From Streptomyces sp. NBC_01341 (lineage in GTDB: Bacteria > Actinomycetota > Actinomycetes > Streptomycetales > Streptomycetaceae): DNA of 64,000 nucleotides. Position numbers and translations under genes: made by a program. This document shows, one piece after another, positions 57,967 through 64,000 of this stretch. Under the pieces are notes generated by a model. The model worked only from the letters and a program-made list of their open reading frames with translations, was not told the DNA's origin and searched no databases. How positions within the stretch are numbered: the stretch's first letter is position 1; every line of letters starts with the position of its first letter. The stretch spans positions 5,890,001 through 5,954,000 of the forward strand of contig NZ_CP108364.1 of NCBI RefSeq assembly GCF_035946055.1, written 5' to 3'.

Positions 57967-58573
57967 ACACCCGCCGCGGATACGCCGGTTCAGCACCGCA
58001 GAGCGGTGGGTGCACCGCACCACGGCCTGGCTGGTACTGCTCTGCGTCGCCACGGCCGCCTGCCTGTACGTCCCGCAGCTCGCGGAACTCGCCGGCCGCA
58101 GGCACCTCGTGGTCACCGTGCACGAATGGTCCGGGCTGCTCGCCCCCGTTCCGCTGCTCGCGGGCCTCGTGTCCCGCGCGCTGCGCGCCGACCTCTCCCG
58201 GCTCAACCGCTTCGGACCGCACGACCGGCGGTGGCTGCGGGCCGCGCTGCGCCGCGACCGGTCACCAGGGTCGCGCCCGGCCGGGAAGTTCAACGCCGGT
58301 CAGAAGCTCTACGCCGCATGGATCGCGGGCGCCGTACTCGTCATGCTGGGGACCGGCCTGCTGATGTGGTTCACCGGGCTCACGCCGCTGGTGTGGCGCA
58401 CCGGCGCGACGTTCGTCCACGACTGGCTGGCACTCGCCGTAGGCATCGCCCTCGCCGGGCACACGGCGAAGGCGCTCGCCGACCCGGAGGCACGCCGTGG
58501 CATGCGCACCGGATCGGTCGAGCGCTCCTGGGCCCGGACCGAGCACCCGCTGTGGCGGGAGCCGGACGAGTAG
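57947..58573 (+). CDS. Membrane cytochrome b partner
   Basis: A 208-aa protein with four hydrophobic helices. Candidate heme-ligating histidines lie in RWVHRTTAWL, VVTVHEWSGLL, FVHDWLAL and LAGHTAKAL, the pattern of the formate dehydrogenase gamma/cytochrome b561 superfamily. A basic cytosolic loop (residues about 85-115) separates helices two and three. I use ATG 57947 (20-bp overlap with the molybdoenzyme); ATG 57908 would extend the overlap to 59 bp. Expected to anchor and feed electrons to the secreted molybdoenzyme. Confidence 0.82.
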   Translation: MTPPPSEHPPRIRRFSTAERWVHRTTAWLVLLCVATAACLYVPQLAELAGRRHLVVTVHEWSGLLAPVPLLAGLVSRALRADLSRLNRFGPHDRRWLRAALRRDRSPGSRPAGKFNAGQKLYAAWIAGAVLVMLGTGLLMWFTGLTPLVWRTGATFVHDWLALAVGIALAGHTAKALADPEARRGMRTGSVERSWARTEHPLWREPDE

Positions 58574-58578
58574 ACGGG

Positions 58579-59976
58579 CTACAGCACCAGCGACAGCAGC
58601 AGGATGAAGGCCAGCGAGACGACGGAGATGATCGTCTCCATCACCGACCAGGTCTTGAGCGTCTGCGGGACGTCCATGCCGAAGTACTCCTTCACCAGCC
58701 AGAACCCCGCGTCGTTGACATGGCTGAAGAAGAGCGAGCCCGCACCGACCGCGAGGACGAGCAGCGCCGTGTGCGAGGTCGACATGCCGGCGGCCAGCGG
58801 GGCGACCAGGCCGGCCGCCGAGATGGTGGCCACCGTCGCCGAACCCGTCGCCAGACGGATCGCGACGGCGATGAGCCAGCCGAGCAGCAGGGCCGGTACC
58901 GACCAGTTCTCGGAGAACTCCAGGATCATCCGGCCCACACCGGCGTCGATGAGGGTCTGCTTGAAACCGCCGCCCGCACCCACGATCAGGAGGATGCCCG
59001 CGATCGGGGCGAGCGACTTCTCGACGGTGGCGCTGAGCCGGACCTTGGTGAACCCGGCCGCGCGGCCCAGGGTGAACATGCCCACGATGACAGCCGCGAG
59101 CAGGGCGATCAGCGGCGAACCGATGACGTCGGTGACTCGCTGGACGTGGTTCTCGGGGTCGTCCACCACGATGTCGACGAGCGCCTTGGCCAGCATCAGC
59201 ACGACGGGCAGCAGGATCGTCGCCAGGGTCACGCCGAAGCCCGGGCGCCGCTCCAGGTCCTCGGACGGGCGCTGCGGGATCATCTTCTCCGGCGCCTCGA
59301 TGTCCACCCAGCGGGCGGCGTAGCGGGAGAAGACCGGCCCGGCGATGACCACCGTCGGGACGGCCACCAGCACGCCGAGGGCCAGAGTGACACCGAGGTT
59401 GGCGCCGAGGGCGTCGATCGCGACCAGAGGGCCGGGGTGCGGCGGGATCAGGCCGTGCATCACCGAGAGGCCGGCGAGTGCGGGGATGCCGATCCGCATC
59501 AGGGAGTAGTTGCCGCGTTTGGCGACCAGCAGCACCACCGGAATCATCAGCACGATTCCGACCTCGAAGAACAGCGGAAGTCCGATGATCGAGGCGATCA
59601 GGACCATCGCCCACGGCATCGCACGCCCGCTCGCCTTCGCGAGGATCGTGTCGACGATCTGGTCGGCGCCGCCGGAGTCGGCGAGCAGCTTGCCCAGGAT
59701 GGCTCCGAGGGCGATGAGGACACCGACGCCGGCGACCGTGGAGCCGAGCCCCGCGGTGAAGCTGGCTATCGTCTTCGCCGGATCGGCGCCGGCGAAGGAG
59801 CCGAGGGCCAGGGAGCCGATGGTCAGCGCGAGGAACGCGTGCATCTTGAACGTGGTGATGAGCAGAACGATGACGGCTATGCCCGCCAGGACGGCGATGC
59901 CCAGCTGCGCGTTGCCGGCCGAAGTGATGGGTTCGACGGCATCCGCTGCCAGCATCTCGACGCTGAGACCTGTCAC
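58579..59976 (-). CDS. gntP: Gluconate:H+ symporter GntP
   Basis: A 465-aa inner-membrane permease with about twelve to fourteen helices. Family landmarks are LGAILGKLLADSGGADQI, LPLFFEVGIVLMIPVVLL in parts, GLIPPHPGPLVAIDALGA in parts, ATGSATVATISAAGL and FSHVNDAGFWLVKEYFG in parts. The GTG at 59976 has GAGGAT upstream and lies eleven bases after the gntK stop. With gntK and the divergent GntR gene it forms the gluconate uptake and phosphorylation operon that I recall at SCO1678-1680. Confidence 0.92.
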   Translation of the reverse strand: MTGLSVEMLAADAVEPITSAGNAQLGIAVLAGIAVIVLLITTFKMHAFLALTIGSLALGSFAGADPAKTIASFTAGLGSTVAGVGVLIALGAILGKLLADSGGADQIVDTILAKASGRAMPWAMVLIASIIGLPLFFEVGIVLMIPVVLLVAKRGNYSLMRIGIPALAGLSVMHGLIPPHPGPLVAIDALGANLGVTLALGVLVAVPTVVIAGPVFSRYAARWVDIEAPEKMIPQRPSEDLERRPGFGVTLATILLPVVLMLAKALVDIVVDDPENHVQRVTDVIGSPLIALLAAVIVGMFTLGRAAGFTKVRLSATVEKSLAPIAGILLIVGAGGGFKQTLIDAGVGRMILEFSENWSVPALLLGWLIAVAIRLATGSATVATISAAGLVAPLAAGMSTSHTALLVLAVGAGSLFFSHVNDAGFWLVKEYFGMDVPQTLKTWSVMETIISVVSLAFILLLSLVL

Positions 59977-59987
59977 GGTGATGATCC

Positions 59988-60497
59988 TCAGCTCTTGAGC
60001 CGGCGCAGCGCGGCGACGGCCCGGTCGGTGATTTCCTCGGGGGTGCCGGACACGTCGACCGACACCCCGGCCTCGTCCACCTCCAGTGGCTGCAAAGTGG
60101 CGAACTGGGAGTCGAGCAGGGCCGTCGGCATGAAGTGGCCCTTGCGGGCCGCCATGCGTCGTTCGATGAGCGCCCTGTCGCCCGTCAGGTGCAGGAAGAG
60201 GGCGCCGGGCGCCTCGGCGCGCAGCCTGTCGCGGTAGACGCGCTTGAGCGCCGAACTGCTGACGACCCCGCCGAGCCCCGCCCGGCCGTGTGCCCACCGG
60301 CCGATCGCGTCCAGCCAGGGCCAGCGGTCGCCGTCCTCCAGGGGGGTGCCCGAGGACATCTTCGCGATGTTGGCGGGCGGGTGGAAGTCGTCGCCCTCGG
60401 CGTAGGGAACGCCGAGCCGGTCGGCGAGCAGGGGACCGATCGTGGTCTTGCCGGTCCCTGCTACGCCCATCACCACGACGACGTGGGGGGTGCTCAT
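59988..60497 (-). CDS. gntK: Gluconokinase GntK
   Basis: A 169-aa P-loop kinase phosphorylating D-gluconate to 6-phosphogluconate, feeding the pentose phosphate pathway. Walker A GVAGTGKT at residues 11-18, family motifs EGDDFHPPANIAKMSSGTPL in parts, SSSALKRVYRDRLR and RKGHFMPTALLDSQFATLQ in parts. Start ATG 60497 follows GAGGCACC. First gene of the gntK-gntP operon, facing a FadR-type GntR gene. Confidence 0.94.
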   Translation of the reverse strand: MSTPHVVVVMGVAGTGKTTIGPLLADRLGVPYAEGDDFHPPANIAKMSSGTPLEDGDRWPWLDAIGRWAHGRAGLGGVVSSSALKRVYRDRLRAEAPGALFLHLTGDRALIERRMAARKGHFMPTALLDSQFATLQPLEVDEAGVSVDVSGTPEEITDRAVAALRRLKS

Positions 60498-60516
60498 CGG
60501 TGCCTCGCTGTCTTCA

Positions 60517-60544
60517 TCGACATCGGTCCGTCGACATCGGTCCG
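60517..60544. repeat. Tandem 14-bp direct repeat upstream of gntK
   Basis: TCGACATCGGTCCG occurs twice head-to-tail, 20-47 bp upstream of gntK, probably within its leader. It could alter spacing or be a slipped-strand duplication. Confidence 0.8.
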
Positions 60545-60567
60545 TCGCGCTACTGAAACCCATTACA

Positions 60568-60604
60568 TACGACTTATTCAAGAGGCTGTGACATAAACGT
60601 CGTA
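60568..60604. promoter_or_regulatory. Inverted half-sites, likely GntR-type operator of the gluconate operon
   Basis: TACGAC (60568-60573) and GTCGTA (60599-60604) face each other across 25 bp in the gntK-regulator intergenic region. The surrounding ATACGACTTATT and ACGTCGTACTTT are AT-rich. Placement suits control of both divergent promoters by the adjacent FadR-class GntR. Confidence 0.5.
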
Positions 60605-60641
60605 CTTTTTGGCTTCCGTGTGGCCCCGTAGGCTGGTGGGC

Positions 60642-61343
60642 ATGACCACACAGGGCCAGGGGCTGCATACACATGTGCTGGACACCCTGGGTCTCGAGAT
60701 CGCCGCGGGTGACAGCCCGCCCGGCACGATCCTGCGCACCGACGAACTCGCCCAGCGCTTCGACGTCTCACGCACCGTCGTACGCGAGGTGATCCGGGTC
60801 CTGGAATCCATGCACCTGGTCGAGTCCCGGCGCCGGGTGGGGGTGACCGTGCGGCCCACCGAGGAGTGGAACGTCTACGACCCCCAGGTCATCCGGTGGC
60901 GACTCGCCGGCTCCGACCGGCCCCGGCAGCTGCGCTCCCTCACCGTCCTGCGGTCCGCGGTGGAGCCCGTCGCGGCGGGCCTCGCCGCACGCCACGCCAC
61001 GGCTGAGCAGTGCGCGGAACTCACGGAGTGCGCCCTCGGCATGGTCGCCACCTCGCGCGGCCGGCAACTGGAGGGCTACCTCCGGCACGACGTCGCCTTC
61101 CACCGCATCGTGCTCAACGCCTCCGGCAACGAGATGTTCGCGCGGCTCGGCGACGTCGTCGCCGAGGTCCTCGCCGGCCGTACACACCACCAGGTGATGT
61201 TCGAGGACCCCGACCCCGCCGCGGTCACACTCCACGTGCGGGTCGCCGAAGCCGTGCGCGAGGGCGACGCGGCGGCCGCCGAGCGGCTGACCAAGGAGAT
61301 CGCCGTGGGCGCGCTCCACGAACTGGACGTACTGGCCCCTTGA
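60642..61343 (+). CDS. FadR-type GntR regulator of gluconate genes
   Basis: A 233-aa repressor. Winged HTH at residues about 8-75 (LHTHVLDTLGLEIAAG, TDELAQRFDVSRTVVREVIRVLESMHLV region), then an all-helical FCD ligand domain with metal-site histidines (HDVAFHRIVLNASGN, and a later His in LHVRVAEAVREGD). Start ATG 60642 after GGTGGG. Divergent from gntK. In S. coelicolor the equivalent (SCO1678, from memory) represses the gluconate operon and is released by gluconate or 6-phosphogluconate. Confidence 0.9.
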   Translation: MTTQGQGLHTHVLDTLGLEIAAGDSPPGTILRTDELAQRFDVSRTVVREVIRVLESMHLVESRRRVGVTVRPTEEWNVYDPQVIRWRLAGSDRPRQLRSLTVLRSAVEPVAAGLAARHATAEQCAELTECALGMVATSRGRQLEGYLRHDVAFHRIVLNASGNEMFARLGDVVAEVLAGRTHHQVMFEDPDPAAVTLHVRVAEAVREGDAAAAERLTKEIAVGALHELDVLAP

Positions 61344-61418
61344 GCGGAGCCGCTTCCGGGTACGGTGGGCGGGCTCGATCTTCGGGCGGACGGGGCAGTC
61401 GGGATGGGAGACCACGGC

Positions 61419-62504
61419 ATGGCGCAGCAGGTACAAGGGGTCATCGCACCGGGCAGGGACGAGCCCGTTCGCGTCGAGACGATCCTCGTGCCGGACCCGG
61501 GTCCCGGCGAGGCAGTGGTCCGCATCCAGGCGTGCGGCGTCTGCCACACCGACCTGCACTACAAGCAGGGCGGGATCAACGACGACTTCCCCTTCCTCCT
61601 CGGCCACGAGGCGGCGGGTGTGGTGGAGTCCGTCGGCGACGACGTCACCGACGTCGCCCCCGGTGACTTCGTCGTCCTCAACTGGCGTGCCGTGTGCGGC
61701 CAGTGCCGCGCCTGCCTGCGCGGCCGTCCCTGGTACTGCTTCAACACGCACAACGCCAAGCAGAAGATGACCCTCCTGGACGGCACCGAGCTGTCCCCGG
61801 CGCTCGGCATCGGAGCCTTCGCCGAGAAGACCCTCGTCGCCGCCGGTCAGTGCACCAAGGTCGACCCGGAGGTCTCCCCGGCCGTCGCCGGCCTCCTCGG
61901 CTGCGGCGTCATGGCGGGAATCGGCGCCGCCATCAACACCGGCCAGGTCGGACGGGGCGACTCCGTCGCCGTCATCGGCTGCGGCGGAGTCGGTGACGCG
62001 GCGATCGCCGGCGCCCGGCTCGCGGGAGCAGCGAAGATCATCGCGGTCGACATCGACGACCGCAAGCTGGAGACGGCGAAGAAGATGGGCGCGACCCACA
62101 CCGTCAACTCCCGTTCCGGCGACCCCGTCGAAGCGATCCGCGCGCTGACCGGAGGCAACGGCGCCGACGTCGTCATCGAGGCGGTCGGCCGCCCGGAGAC
62201 GTACAAGCAGGCCTTCTACGCCCGCGACCTCGCCGGCACCGTCGTCCTCGTCGGCGTCCCGACCCCCGAGATGCAGCTCGAACTCCCGCTCCTCGACGTG
62301 TTCGGGCGCGGCGGTTCGCTCAAGTCGTCCTGGTACGGCGACTGCCTGCCCTCCCGCGACTTCCCCATGCTCATCGACCTCCACCAGCAGGGCCGTCTGG
62401 ACCTCGGCGCCTTCGTCACGGAGACCATCGGGCTCGGCGACATCGAGCACGCCTTCGGCCGGATGCACGACGGCGACGTCCTGCGCTCGGTGGTGGTCTT
62501 CTGA
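61419..62504 (+). CDS. mscR: S-(hydroxymethyl)mycothiol dehydrogenase
   Basis: A 361-aa zinc medium-chain dehydrogenase oxidising the formaldehyde-mycothiol adduct to S-formylmycothiol. Length is exactly that of the family. Catalytic zinc site CGVCHTDLHYKQGG and GHEAAGVVE; structural zinc cysteines CGQCRACLRGRPWYC. Diagnostic residues are FNTHNAKQKMTLLDGT; the cofactor motif is GCGGVGDAAI. GGGAG lies eight bases before ATG 61419. The stop overlaps the next start (TGATG), tying it to the MBL hydrolase. Mycothiol is the actinobacterial thiol, supporting the taxonomic call. Confidence 0.92.
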   Translation: MAQQVQGVIAPGRDEPVRVETILVPDPGPGEAVVRIQACGVCHTDLHYKQGGINDDFPFLLGHEAAGVVESVGDDVTDVAPGDFVVLNWRAVCGQCRACLRGRPWYCFNTHNAKQKMTLLDGTELSPALGIGAFAEKTLVAAGQCTKVDPEVSPAVAGLLGCGVMAGIGAAINTGQVGRGDSVAVIGCGGVGDAAIAGARLAGAAKIIAVDIDDRKLETAKKMGATHTVNSRSGDPVEAIRALTGGNGADVVIEAVGRPETYKQAFYARDLAGTVVLVGVPTPEMQLELPLLDVFGRGGSLKSSWYGDCLPSRDFPMLIDLHQQGRLDLGAFVTETIGLGDIEHAFGRMHDGDVLRSVVVF

Positions 62505-63133
62505 TGACCGCCCGCATCGACCACCTGGTCACCTCCGGCACCTTCGCCCTCGACGGCGGCGAGTGGGACGTCGACAACAACGTCTGGATCGTCGGCGACG
62601 ACACCGAGGCCGTCGTCATCGACGCCGCCCACGACGCCGCCGCCATCCGGGCCGCGCTCGGCGGACGCACGCTGCGCGCCATCATCTGCACCCACGCGCA
62701 CAACGACCACATCGACGCGGCGCCCGCCCTGGCCGACGCGACCGGGGCGCGGATCCTGCTGCACCCCGACGACCTGCCGCTGTGGCAGCTGACCCACCCG
62801 GACCGCGCCCCCGACGGCGAACTCGCCGACGGACAGGTGCTGGAGATCGCCGGCGAACGCCTGACGGTCCTCCACACCCCGGGCCACGCCCCCGGCGCCG
62901 TCTGCCTCCACGCCCCCGGCCTGGGCACCGTCTTCACCGGCGACACCCTCTTCCAAGGCGGGCCGGGAGCCACCGGCCGGTCGTTCTCGCACTTCCCGAC
63001 GATCATCGACTCGATCAGGGACCGGCTGTTCGCCCTCCCGCCGGAGACCGTCGTCCGCACCGGGCACGGCGACTCCACCACCATCGGCGCCGAGGCGCCG
63101 CAGCTGGAGGACTGGATCAACCGCGGTCACTGA
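62504..63133 (+). CDS. Metallo-beta-lactamase-fold hydrolase, probable S-formylmycothiol hydrolase
   Basis: A 209-aa glyoxalase II-like metal hydrolase. The metal motif is THAHNDHID (HxHxDH), followed by the later His in HTPGHAPGA, the bridging Asp in FTGDTLFQGG and the final His in RTGHGD. It is translated from the overlapping ATG at the end of the mycothiol dehydrogenase gene, the same order as Rv2259-Rv2260 in mycobacteria (from memory). That pairing suggests hydrolysis of S-formylmycothiol to formate and mycothiol. The reaction is inferred from context. Confidence 0.85.
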   Translation: MTARIDHLVTSGTFALDGGEWDVDNNVWIVGDDTEAVVIDAAHDAAAIRAALGGRTLRAIICTHAHNDHIDAAPALADATGARILLHPDDLPLWQLTHPDRAPDGELADGQVLEIAGERLTVLHTPGHAPGAVCLHAPGLGTVFTGDTLFQGGPGATGRSFSHFPTIIDSIRDRLFALPPETVVRTGHGDSTTIGAEAPQLEDWINRGH

Positions 63134-63141
63134 GGTGCCGC

Positions 63142-64000
63142 TCACTCCCCGCCCGGCCACGCGGCGAGCCGCAGCCCGCTCTCGAAGCGGCGCGGCTCGC
63201 CCGTGACCGGGTCGGTGAACTCCAGGATTCTCGCCAGGAGTTGCAGCGGCCGCCGGTAGTCCCCGGGGGCCGGATCCGGCTCCACGACCGGATAGACCGG
63301 ATCATTCACCAGCGGCAGCCCCAGCGCGTTCATGTGGACCCGCAGCTGATGCGTGCGCCCGGTCGCGGGCAGCAGCCGGTACCTGCCGAGCCCGCCCCGG
63401 TGGTCCAGCAGCTCCACCCGGCTCTCGCTGTTCTCCTCACCCGGCTCCTCGCGGGCGGCGATGACCCCGCGCTCCTTGACGATCCGGCTGCGCACCGTCC
63501 GGGGGAGTGCGACCCCGGGGTCGTAGGGGGCCACCGCCTCGTACTCCTTGCGCACCAGCCGGTCCCGGAACAGCGTCTGGTAGGCGCCCCGTTCACCCGG
63601 CCGCACGACGCAGAGCACCAGGCCGGCCGTCAGCCGGTCGAGCCGGTGCGCGGGCTGCAGATCCGGCAGCCCCAGCTCGTCGCGCAGGCGCGCGACCAGG
63701 GTCTCGGTGATGTGCCGGCCCCGCGGAGTGGTGCTGAGGAAGTGCGGCTTGTCCGCGATCACCAGGTGCTCGTCGCGGTGGATCACACCGACGGGGAAGG
63801 GCACGGGCTCCTCGGGAGCGAAGTCCCGGTGGAACCAGAGGTACCGGCCCGCCGTGTACGGCTCGCCCGCCCCGACGGCCCGGCCGTCGGCCCCGACGAA
63901 CCTGCCGCTTGCCAGCATCGCCGCCACGCGTTCCGCGCCGACCGCCCCCGCGAACCGGGCCAGCAGATGGTCCCCGACCGTCGTCCAGGCCCCTTCGGGA
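63142..64000 (-). CDS. RluA family pseudouridine synthase (5' end off window)
   Basis: The last ~285 codons of an RluA-type enzyme that isomerises uridine in rRNA or tRNA. The frame stays open to the right edge: residues such as WTTVGDHLLARF precede the internal GTG at 63927, so the true start is beyond 64000. The S4-like N-terminal region (MLASGRFVGADG) is followed by VIHRDEHLVIADKP, the catalytic loop PAHRLDRLTAGLVL with its Asp, and RTHQLRVHMNALGLPLVND in parts. The RNA target is unknown. Convergent with the MBL gene, eight bases apart. Confidence 0.9.
   Translation of the reverse strand, partial: PEGAWTTVGDHLLARFAGAVGAERVAAMLASGRFVGADGRAVGAGEPYTAGRYLWFHRDFAPEEPVPFPVGVIHRDEHLVIADKPHFLSTTPRGRHITETLVARLRDELGLPDLQPAHRLDRLTAGLVLCVVRPGERGAYQTLFRDRLVRKEYEAVAPYDPGVALPRTVRSRIVKERGVIAAREEPGEENSESRVELLDHRGGLGRYRLLPATGRTHQLRVHMNALGLPLVNDPVYPVVEPDPAPGDYRRPLQLLARILEFTDPVTGEPRRFESGLRLAAWPGGE

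Noticed and set aside
1..64000. tRNA, rRNA, CRISPR array, prophage or integrative element
   Set aside because: No cloverleaf-like sequence, regularly spaced repeats, integrase or structural phage genes were found. Gene content is of the conserved chromosomal type.

Overview
The window is a gene-dense, very GC-rich stretch of actinobacterial chromosome, almost certainly from a Streptomyces. Supporting signs are third-position GC throughout, frequent GTG starts and ATGA/GTGA stop-start overlaps, Tat and Sec secreted hydrolases, a Streptomyces griseus-type aminopeptidase, a SoxR with the CX2CXCX5C cluster, a mycothiol-type formaldehyde dehydrogenase and an LAXTG sorting signal. From memory the gene order resembles the S. 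coelicolor segment running from dnaE2 (SCO1739) down to the gluconate operon (SCO1678-1680). This is therefore mostly core-arm chromosome rather than a mobile island. I see no tRNA or rRNA gene, insertion sequence, phage or CRISPR array.

Layout. 1-2.4 kb: end of dnaE2 and an imuB-like polymerase (mutasome pair). 2.5-6.4 kb: exported enzymes (lipase, sortase-anchored AA10 LPMO, PhoD phosphatase). 6.6-11.3 kb: a three-domain methyltransferase-NUDIX-VOC fusion, a DUF402 protein, a GNAT protein, a small GntR regulator and an AAA ATPase. 11.5-16.8 kb: secreted SGNH lipase, small conserved protein, CoA-transferase, and a DrrAB-like ABC exporter divergent from its TetR regulator. 16.9-21 kb: stand-alone type ISP-like domain protein, GntR/UTRA regulator, homogentisate dioxygenase and a divergent TetR. 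21.2-28.9 kb: molybdoenzyme, citrate-metal transporter with MFS partner, ALDH-ADH operon. 29-35.2 kb: EamA exporter, TetR plus acyl-CoA dehydrogenase, YiaAB protein, TetR plus MaoC hydratase, SoxR, zinc-ribbon protein. 35.4-42.4 kb: secreted penicillin-acylase relative, a PGRP amidase with three near-identical C-terminal repeats, and NamZ-type muramidase. 42.5-49.7 kb: SDR, acyl-CoA ligase, TetR, aminopeptidase, then acyl-CoA dehydrogenase plus APH-type kinase. 49.8-54.3 kb: DUF202 pair, NUDIX, DMT transporter, FAD dehydrogenase, ASCH protein. 54.5-58.6 kb: helical-repeat protein with APC permease, and a secreted molybdoenzyme with a cytochrome b. 58.6-61.3 kb: gluconate operon. 61.4-64 kb: mycothiol formaldehyde detoxification pair and an RluA pseudouridine synthase cut by the right edge.

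How the genes work together. Reading the intergenic regions gives several regulator-operator pairs. Three TetR genes next to acyl-CoA genes have palindromes that recur in front of a second, distant transcription unit, so the window appears to hold small two-operon regulons. A 19-bp element links the TetR at 30.3-31.0 kb to the ALDH/ADH operon. An identical 17-bp element lies before the TetR at 32.7 kb and the MaoC gene. A 14-bp match links the SDR-ligase-TetR operon (42.5 kb) to the ACAD-kinase operon (49.7 kb).

The last set (SDR, acyl-CoA ligase, APH-fold kinase, ACAD10/11-type dehydrogenase) is the gene complement of the Pseudomonas Lva levulinate / 4-hydroxyacid pathway, minus LvaB. I regard it as the best candidate for an undescribed system here. 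All database comparisons are from memory; none was run.
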